The notes under the pieces were generated by a model, which ran no database searches, was not told the DNA's origin, and saw nothing but the letters and a program-made list of their open reading frames with translations. 9,955 nucleotides of DNA from Saprospiraceae bacterium (GTDB lineage Bacteria; Bacteroidota; Bacteroidia; Chitinophagales; Saprospiraceae): NCBI GenBank assembly GCA_023300255.1, contig JALZWC010000259.1, positions 1-9,955 on the forward strand. Direction: 5' to 3'. Numbering within the stretch: position 1 is the first letter of the stretch; every line of letters starts with the position of its first letter. The position numbers were made by a program, and so were the translations under genes. Of this stretch, positions 1 through 9,100 are shown one piece after another.

Positions 1-65
1 ATCCAGCCAATATCTTGTTACTAAACGGCAATAAATTTAATTCCGTACTACAATTTTGTACCCCC
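1..65. other. Short leader upstream of the giant gene
   Basis: This stretch is A/T-rich and has no purine-rich Shine-Dalgarno sequence before the ATG at 66, which directly follows a run of five C. Bacteroidota genes often lack such a site. The giant gene's frame has no stop between base 3 and 65, so its true start could lie upstream of the window. The other two + frames close at 22-24 (TAA) and 32-34 (TAA), so the end of an upstream gene could sit here, but too few codons are visible to support one. A weak match to the Bacteroidota -7 element (CAATTTTG at 51-58, one mismatch from TAnnTTTG) has no well-spaced -33 partner, so I do not call a promoter. Confidence 0.4.
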
Positions 66-149
66 ATGAGAAAGAATGATCTTTTTTTCAATGGCATTTC
101 TATGCTATTATTCGCTACATATATTTTCCTTTCGATAAATTATTCTTAC
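66..149 (+). other. Probable N-terminal signal peptide or signal anchor
   Basis: Residues 1-28 have the tripartite look of a Sec signal: a short basic start (MRKN), a hydrophobic core at residues 11-24 (ISMLLFATYIFLSI), then a polar region entering an acidic, Ser/Thr-rich segment (QEEHSTT). No clean A-x-A cleavage site is visible, so the cleavage point is uncertain and an uncleaved anchor is possible. Export across the inner membrane is what the rest of the protein (disulfide-capable, all-beta, acidic) would require. Confidence 0.7.
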
Positions 150-3100
150 CAAGAAGAACATTCTACGACAGTAAATAGCTCTACAAATACCACTTCCTTT
201 GGTTATGATCCCGTATTAATAGCTACCACCTTTATCAACTATTTAGAGCTAAATAATAACCTGTCAGCCACTCCTACCAAGCTAAAAGATATTTCGTTGG
301 AACAGGAACTAACAACATTGCAAGAATTGCAATCACAGTTACTTTTTGCATCCTGTGAGGTAGAAAATAATATAGCTCTACAAATAGTTACTCTTCGAGA
401 AAAAATAATTACAGATATAAAAAACCAAGCTGGATATGAGTCTACCTCTTCCATGATGGATATTCCATGTCCAGAGATACAAGTCGTAGAATTATTGGGT
501 ATACCAGGTTTTGCAGAAACAAACGCACTAGTCGTATGTGGAAAGCCAGATACCTTGGCTTTTTTAATATTCATAGAAGAAGCAGGAATTATCTCCGGCA
601 CACAAATGACGACTACGTTTCTACCCGGTATTCAATATGCTGGTTTTGAATCCACCCACTACGGAAGTGCAACGATTTCTAATTTGGATCCCAATCCGGA
701 CAAACCTAATTTTTTACTAGAAGGAATTACAGAAGGAATCTATATTGGCTACATAGGAGTAGAGGCTACTTGTGATGTAAACACTGCGGCGTTTGACTAT
801 ATGGTTGGCCTAGATTTCTCCTTTATTTATGAAGACACTTTAGGTAATTTTCAGCAATGCAGACAATCCGTAACTCCTTTACGAGCCTATAATTCTATCA
901 TCAAAGAACCCGTCTTAAACTTTAGACGGTCTCCCAATTTTAATATATCGGCTCTTAATAGAGAATTTTGTCAAGACATACAAATCTCGCAAGATGGGAT
1001 AGATGCTTATGTAGAAGAAATGGCGTTTTCTATTTGTAATATAGATTTTTCTAATGAATTAATGCTAAACAGTATTTCTCTCAATGGAGCCGCCATTCCC
1101 TACAATTATAATGCGACAGATGGCACCGTCAATATGACTATTAGTGGGGAGGATTTTCTAAATAATAGCGCGCCTAATCCAAGCGATACCCTCTTCAATG
1201 AATCTGAAATATTATCTATTAGAGTCTGTATGCAGGTTGATGAATGTCCAACTGAAAACACACAATTTATCAGCTATAAAGCTTCCTATTATTGTAATGG
1301 AGATATTTGTCAAGCAATCGAAAGTGATGGAGAAATACTAATTCGCCCAGCAAGTCGCCCAATTCCAATAGCCACCTCTAGCTTAATTCAAGAACCTGGT
1401 ATTTGTGGTGCTCCCGCTATATTAGAAATGACATTGCAAAGTAGTATTGCAGATTCTGCAGCTGGAATCTTTACGGATGTTACTTTTGGTTTTGAGACCT
1501 GCGAACAGTCTTCCCTAGATATTAGTAAGGTTACTATCGGTGGTACAACTATTCCAGCCTCTACTTATAATTGGATTGGCGGAGACTTGACTATAGATTT
1601 ATCGACTTTAACTACTGACCCTGATGGAGTTGGAGGTATTATAGATGCAGATGGAGATGGAGCAGTCGATGATTTGCCGGGTGGTGAATTATTGACCATT
1701 CGAGTAGAATTAGATTTTGTCTGTGCATTAGCTCCTGATCCAGGTTCTATTGTGTGTAGTAGTATTGATTGCTCTTTTGCTCAGTTTTTTGTAGCAGCGA
1801 AAAGAGATTGTGGTCAAGCCTTTACCTATCAACCTGCTGTAGAAGATTTTAGTATTACAAATGGAGCTACCTATATAGAGTTAAAAAACCAAGATGTTAT
1901 CAGTACTTCCTTGACTGGTTATAACTTTGGTACGACTAGAACAACTGGTGCCAATTGTAGCCCTTTGCCTGTCAGAGTAAAAACTATAGAATTTTGTTAT
2001 ATCTACGAAAGAGAAAACATCAGTCCTTGTGCTACTGCTAATTCCAGTAATAGATTACAAGTACTATTCGATGGTAGTCCTGCTTTAGTAAATGATATAA
2101 ATTTTGTAGCAGGTTCTGGTCAAATGACGGTCAATGGAACAACTACACAATCAGGTGTTACTGGAACGTTCACAAACATTTCTACTGCAAGCAGATTATT
2201 AGTGCTCCCTATTGGAGAATTAAATGTAGGCGATGAAGTCTGTTATATTTATCAGCTAGAAGCAGATTCTGCAAGTTGTAGTCCGGCCATTTATATGAAT
2301 GGGACACACCAAGTGATCGAAACTTGCGATACAGGAGGATGTACTTGTGAAACCGTCAAAGCCTGCGATACTGCCCTATTTAGAAGTGATCCTTCCAATT
2401 GTAGCTGTACTTGTGATATTTCAAGTGGCGCTAATACTCGTAGATGGAATCTAGGGTATACAGATGAATGTATGACTGCAAAAGTCGATATAGCAGACGT
2501 TCCAACAGAAGATCTAAATAGATACCTTCCTTGTGACACCATGTACTATGAAGGATGGATGACTTTTAATAGCCCAGAATCTGTGGGAGAATTATATCAA
2601 TGGTACTTTATAGCGAACATCACCAACTTAGGCAATAATGGCTGGACTGGAAATGATGACACGGAACTGATGATTGATGGTACTGGAACAGAACTGCTAG
2701 GCTTAGATTTTTCTCCACAAGGAGGTGGAGGTGCTAAAACACCTATTGACATTGGTAGTCTTTCCGATTGTTTAGACGATCCTTCCACAGGTGGAGCTAC
2801 TGGGTTTTTCGCTTATGCAGGAAAAACACCTTGGAGTGATGTTACTCGTAATACTCCACTCTGTAGCAGTACTTATGAATACCACGATGGTAATTTATTT
2901 GGTGTATACTTCAGGAATTTTAATAAATTAGAAGATTGTAGGGGAACAGAAACGGCTAGTTGGGAAGAAGTAGATTGTTTAGATCAATTAAAAGCTACCT
3001 ACAATATAGGTGTTGGAGATACGATCTACATGCGATGGTTATTACCTTTGACCAAGAATGTAAAAGCGGCTGCTAATAAAATAGCAGACCCCGGTTTTAC

Positions 3101-6100
3101 TTTTAGAGATCCTCAAATTATCAATGTAGCTTCTGGCCATTTTTTAGATGAATTTGATAGTGATTGTCTAGTAGGTTTATCTAATTGTAGAATCAATTCT
3201 CCTTTTACGACTTTCTGTCCAGAAGAAGTAAAAGCGTTGACAACCATCACTATAGACGATTGTGGAGGCAGTGTAGAACATACTTTTAATGTGGTAAAAC
3301 CCACTCCTGTCAATTGGTTTTCAGCAGAATATCGTCCATTTTTCACCATGGAAGATATTGAAATACCGATCTATTCTCCTTTAATTTATTGTGGCAATGC
3401 TAGATTAGTAGGTAAGTGTGGCACAGAATATCCTTTAACGATTCAATCTATGACTAACCAAAGCTGTGCTACAGTGGATGGTCAAGAATATTGTACCGTT
3501 TCTTCTGGCAATATAGGGGGGATCACTTTCAATCCTGAAGCAGATGGATATCCAGGGTTGGGTGTTGGGCTTGGAGGATACTTAGATGATTTTAAAATAG
3601 TATATGACTTATGTAAAGTTTGCCCTTCAGAAACAGGTGATTTATCTAGTTATGAAATTAAGTATGATTATCGTACTTGCGGAGTTTTAAATGAGGCTTG
3701 CTTTAGATGTAATCAAGCTACTAACAACACTAGTAATGAATTACCAAATGTTTGTGGACTCAATGGAGCAACGCTAGTTGATAGAAATGAAAGTTACTAT
3801 GGTGTATTAGGCTTAGATAGTTTAGTCCGATGGGACGATGTAACTTCAGGAGATGTGGTAATAATGGATGTAAGTAATGGGTTTCCAGCACTAAGCCAAG
3901 ATCAATCTCAAAATCTACTATCGAGTGGCGCTCCTGGTGTTAGTGAAGAATTAAACACGTTTACCATCTGCGCAGATAACGATCCTAGCTTAGAAACACA
4001 TAAAGGCGTATTAGCAAGTATTAGTTTAACAAATAGTGTAGCACTTATCGGAGCCTATGATGCTGCCATGAATCCTTTAGTACTTGATCCTGTCTCTACC
4101 AGTGCAACGGCTACTACTTATGCCGTTTTTCTACCAGATCTTGCACCTGGCGATTGTACTACTTTTAAAATTGGCACCCAATTACTCTTCTGTCCTGTAG
4201 CACCAGATAAACCAGAAATATGTGTCACTACTACTTCTGGTTGTATGGACCCTGCGATTATGGCAGCATTAGCTGGAACGACAGCTGCTTGTAATAGTAT
4301 TGAAACTTGTTATCAATATGTATTTGAAGAAGCAGGTATACAAGCAGATTTTTTATTGCCAGATGGTGGACCTTATGCTCTATGTGATACAATTCCGATG
4401 GCTGTTTTAGTAAAAAATGTAAAAGGGACTACGGTAACAGATCTAATTTTAGATCTAGATTTACCATTAACTGGTGTACAAATTATCCCAAATAGTTTTG
4501 AAGCTTCCTATCCAAATAGTGGTGATTTCACCTTACCTTTTTATCAAATTGTAGATCCACTTATTACGGGTAATAATTTACTGTATAGTGAAGATAATGA
4601 TTTTAGTAATGCCATCCATAGCAATGGTTTACCAGGAATTACCAGTATGGCAGATAGTAATCATATAATTGTTCGATTCTTATTAGAAACGATTTGTGAT
4701 GAATTCGTATCGGGGAGTCAATCCTCTTTTGAAGCGACCGTAGCTGATCCTTGTAGTCCCAATAGACTGACCTCTGGTATTGTCAAAAGTAACCAGATCA
4801 TTATAAATGGAGCAAACCCAGCAGATTTTGGACAAGTCTTAATAACGGCAAAACCCTCCGAAGCATATTGTGGTCAAGACACCCCAACTTTTAAAATAAC
4901 TGGACAAAACATTTCTGAAAAAGCACTTGGAGATAGTGTTATTATGTGCGTGACTTTGCCTGCTGAATTGACTTACCAGCCAGGGTCCATGCGCTATATC
5001 ATCCCTGCTAGTTTAAGTGCCGGAACAGAAATAGTTTCTACTATTAATGGACAAACGCAAGTTTGCTTTCAAGGCTTTGAGAATATGCCAGTAGGCGGTG
5101 CCTTCACTTTAAATTTTGAAGCAGATTTTGATACCAATGCTGCGTGTGGAGACTATGATATTATGGTGGACACAAAAAACATTGTAGAAGATCAATCGTG
5201 TACAGACGGTGGCATTTGTGATGTCTTTGTTCAATCTTCTGTCAACCCAACATTTACGATGACTCTTAAAGGACCATTAGAGACAGCCGACTTACAGTTT
5301 TTCAGAGAATGTACAGGAACAGATGATCCCGTTACAATTTGTTATGAAGCTACTTTAAGAAATCCTGGACCAAGCTATACCGGAACGGTTACCGTTAATT
5401 TACATGATGATGTTCTGGCCGATCAAGTATTAGATTTTTATGATCCGATACTTGGTACACAAACTCATTCAACGGTATCTGTAGCCAGTGGAGATTTCAT
5501 TACGATCAGTGGTTGTTTTACAGTAGATGAAATTAATTCTTGTCCTGTGATATTAGATTTAGTGTATGACTCTCCATGCGAATGTAATCACTTGGCAACT
5601 CCATACAGTTCTTTAGAACCTGCTTTTACAGCGATGCTCCCGCCCACAACGGTTCTATGTCCAGGAGAAGAATTAGGTATGGAAGTATGCGGAAATTATA
5701 CGATCACTTATGACCCTGCGAGTAATATTGTTACTCGAATGGTAGGCGATAGTTTATACCTTAGTGTAGTCGATCAGTCTATCGTTACGCAACTAAACTT
5801 CAGCGGCACTGCTGGAGAATGTATCGTGAATGAAATACGTTTTATTAGAGGGGTAGAAGAATTTGATATCAATATCAAAGACTCTATGACTTGCCAAGAC
5901 CAACCTGTCGTCTTAGAATTAACCGTGCCTATTGAGTACCAAGACTATGTAGATGTTCAATGGTCTCCAGCTACCTTCTTAGACGATCCTAATCGAATTG
6001 ATCCTTTGTTTACTTCTGGAATACCTGGTACTTATAAATATGAAATCGCTTTAACATTCAATGGTGGGTGCTTATTAAAAGATAGTGTCTGCGTAGAGGT

Positions 6101-9100
6101 TAAACCAATCAATGTCATTACAATAACTGGTGATACAGAAATTTGCTTTCCTTACGAAACGAATACACTTACAGCCGATGCAGGGTTTGATTATTACGAA
6201 TGGTATTTAGTAGATGGAGGATTCGAAATTATCAACGCCTCTACGACCACCAATACTTGGACAGGCCCAACTATGCCAGGTAAGTATATCGTAAAAGGAT
6301 TTAGAAGTACGGACATGTGTCCTAGTGTTTCTGATGCGATTATGATTATGCAGGCAGAGTGTATTGATTTAGAACTGGAAAAAACAATTTGTGAAATTGA
6401 TGCGGTCCCTAATTTTGGGGATACCATCAGTTATCAGATAGTTGTTTGCAATCGCCGATCTCCTGACAGTTTATTAACACATGATGCAAATATGGTGGCG
6501 GTAACAGATATGCTTCCAGCTGGTGTTATGTATGTCAGTCATACTAGTACGCAAGGAACTTATGCTGCCGGTGGCGGTGGTGTATGGCAAATAGGCACGC
6601 TCCTTTCTGGTACTTGTGAAACGCTTAAATTAAGCGTCAAGCTTACTGATTACGGAAAGCAAATAAATACTGCTGAAATCACAAATTCAGATAAAGAAGA
6701 TATTGACTCTGAGGAAAATAACGATGATGGAGACCAAAGTGAAGATGATGAAGACATGGCTATGTTTACTTTGGAGCCTTTTGATTTAGCTTTAAAAAAG
6801 ATCATTTGTCCTGATATGATGGTGCCTGTCGTAATGGTGGGGGAAGTTATAGATTATTGTATAATCGTAGAAAATCAAGGTGCCGTAGATGCTTACAATA
6901 TTAGCCTTATGGATCATCCAGCACCAGAAATTAGTGTCATTGATCCTGACTGGACAGGTGGTCCTGTCTCTTGGACTTACGAATATTTGGACAGTTTATT
7001 AGTCGGTCAAATGGATACTATACGGTTTACGGCACAATTAAACGCTGTACCTCCAGATTCTTTTGCGATTAATTTTGCAGAGATATTAGATGCAGAAGAT
7101 ATAGAAGGAGATCATCCTATAGATATAGATTCTACCCCTGACGCAGATTGTGCTAATGATGGTCCTTTCGAAGATAACCTAACAGATAATACAAACGGAG
7201 ATGAAGATGATCATGACCCTGCTGCTATCTACGTCAAGGTGACAGATCTAGCTTTGAAAAAAGAAACTAGTATTACAGCCCCAGTAAAAGTAGGCGATGC
7301 GATTCCTTATACCATAACGGTTTATAACCAAGGGAATGTGCCAAGTACGAATATTAAAATATCAGAGTACATCCCTGCTGGACTAGAATTAAATGTAGCT
7401 GCTTCTCCAGGATGGATGGATATGGGTAATGTTGCCATGTTCTTAGTGACCGATATATTAGGCATTGGCGAGTTTATAGAAATCCCAGTTACTATGACCG
7501 TGCTATCAGGAGCCAATCCTACTAACTTAATTAACGTTGCAGAAATTAGTTCTTTCCAAGATACTTTAGGATTTGACATTACCTATAATGACCAAGACAG
7601 CGACGGGGATACAGATCCGAATAACGATGGTGTTCCTATGCCTGGCGATCCAGACGATAATAATATTTTTGGCGATGCAGAGATAGGAGAAGATGAAGAT
7701 GATAGTGATCCTGAAGGTTTAAATATATTTGATTTAGCCTTAATAAAAACTACGGCAAGTACAGGGCCGTTTACTTATGGCGATGTTGTTACTTTCGATT
7801 TCACGGTTTACAATCAAGGAAATATTCCTGCTACTAATATTCAAATTACAGAATTTACCCCATGTGGATATACCGTAGCACCAAGCTCTTTGCCCCTATG
7901 GGCAGTGACTGGCGATCTTGCAAGAACGACCATTTCAGATGTACTACAACCTGGCGATTCTAAAGTAGTTTCTATTAACTTAATCGTACAAGCCTGTACA
8001 GATCCTGATGCTTGGAAAAATATCGGAGAGATTAGTGCCAGTACAGATGACGAAGGAAATAACACCACCAATAGTGATGCAGATAGTGTTGCAGATGAAT
8101 TCCCTAACAATGACGGGGATATGGAAGATAATGCTAGTGCTAATGAAAATGGAGATGAAGACGATAGTGATTTTGAATTAATTGAGATTTTTGATTTAGC
8201 ATTGATCAAAGAAATTGTTACTCCTAGTCCTTACCAATATGGTGATTTGGTAGAATTTAAAATCACTGTTTTTAATCAAGGAAATACTACTGCTAACAAC
8301 ATTATAGTCTCCGACACGATCCCTAGTGGGTATGCTTATTCTCCAGCTACCAATACAGGTTGGACGGGTACAGCACCTGTGGTAGATTATTTAATTCCTG
8401 GCACTTTAGCTCCAGGTGGTTCTACGACAATGAGTATGTGGTTAGAAGTTTTAATGACTGCTGGAGGCGATGGTATCTATACCAACATAGCAGAAATCAG
8501 CATGGCCCAAGATGCTTCTGGAATGCCAGGAAAAGATGCAGACAGTGCTCCTGATAAAGACTTCCAAGATGATGAAGGCGGAGAGCCGGAAGGTCCTACG
8601 GATAATCAAACAGATGGAAACGGAATGGATGATGAAGATGATCATGATCCTGCCATAATTGAAATCTTCGATCTAGCACTTAATAAAACCACAACTAATA
8701 CAGGCCCTTTTAAATACGGGGATGTTATCACTTTCGATTTTACTGTTTATAACCAAGGAAGTATAGCCGCTACCAATATTGAAATCACAGAATTTACTCC
8801 ATGCGGATATAGTGTAGCCCCTTCTGCAATGCCTTTATGGGCTGTGAATGGAGGACTAGCGACAACTACACTTAGTGGTCCTGTACTTGCAGGAGATTCG
8901 ATGGTTGTTTCTATTGATCTAATTGTACAGCCTTGTGGCAGCCCTGATGCGTGGAAGAATACAGGAGAAATTAGTTCGGCACAAGATCCCTCTGGAATGC
9001 CCGTTTTTGATATTGATAGTACCCCAGACAATAATCCAGATAATGATGGAGTGATGGATGATAATACGACCGATAATTCTAATGGAGATGAAGACGATAG

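Larger units (their letters stand above)
474..3959 (+). other. Cys-dense beta-module region, no family recognised
   Basis: Residues 137-1298 alternate short hydrophobic strands with Gly/Asn/Asp/Ser/Thr turns and carry cysteines every 20-30 residues on average, a pattern expected of extracellular disulfide-bonded beta sandwiches. The first module (from about residue 137) has a DUF11-like progression: a hydrophobic strand before VVCGKPDT, then the FLPGIQYAGF turn that resembles the 'LPaGl.y' motif of DUF11. Later modules diverge and I cannot assign them to a named family. Pairs such as KVCPSE, RTCG and FRCNQ around 3616-3712 suggest a second Cys-dense patch. The role is probably structural or ligand-binding at the cell surface, by inference from composition. 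Confidence 0.5.

Noticed and set aside
1..34. C-terminal end of an upstream gene (stops at 22-24 or 32-34 in the other + frames)
   Set aside because: Only 7-10 codons would be visible in either frame, which is not enough to tell a gene end from a random stop.
15..58. Possible Bacteroidota promoter (TTG near 15-17 with TAAATTTA at 32-39, or CAATTTTG at 51-58)
   Set aside because: Each -7-like box has a mismatch, and the distance to the TTG (14 or 33 bases) does not fit the usual -33/-7 spacing. In A/T-rich DNA such matches are expected by chance.
467..649. Short + strand frame in a different phase, and a similar one at 8360-8554
   Set aside because: Both are inside the giant gene, out of phase with it, and have low-complexity, non-protein-like composition. 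There is no ribosome site or spacing to suggest overlapping genes.
2291..3349. Antisense frames at 2291-2542, 2597-2788 and 3113-3349
   Set aside because: Each is short and wholly opposite the sense coding frame, without recognisable motifs. They are explained as shadows of A/T-ending codons.
7841..8209. Antisense reading frame of 122 codons, with similar antisense frames at 7322-7579 and 8747-9031
   Set aside because: They lie opposite the DUF11 domains, and the first and third resemble each other only because the sense strand encodes the same A-type repeat. Their composition (Ser/Ile/Leu-rich) is that of a shadow, and the sense frame is fully open across them.
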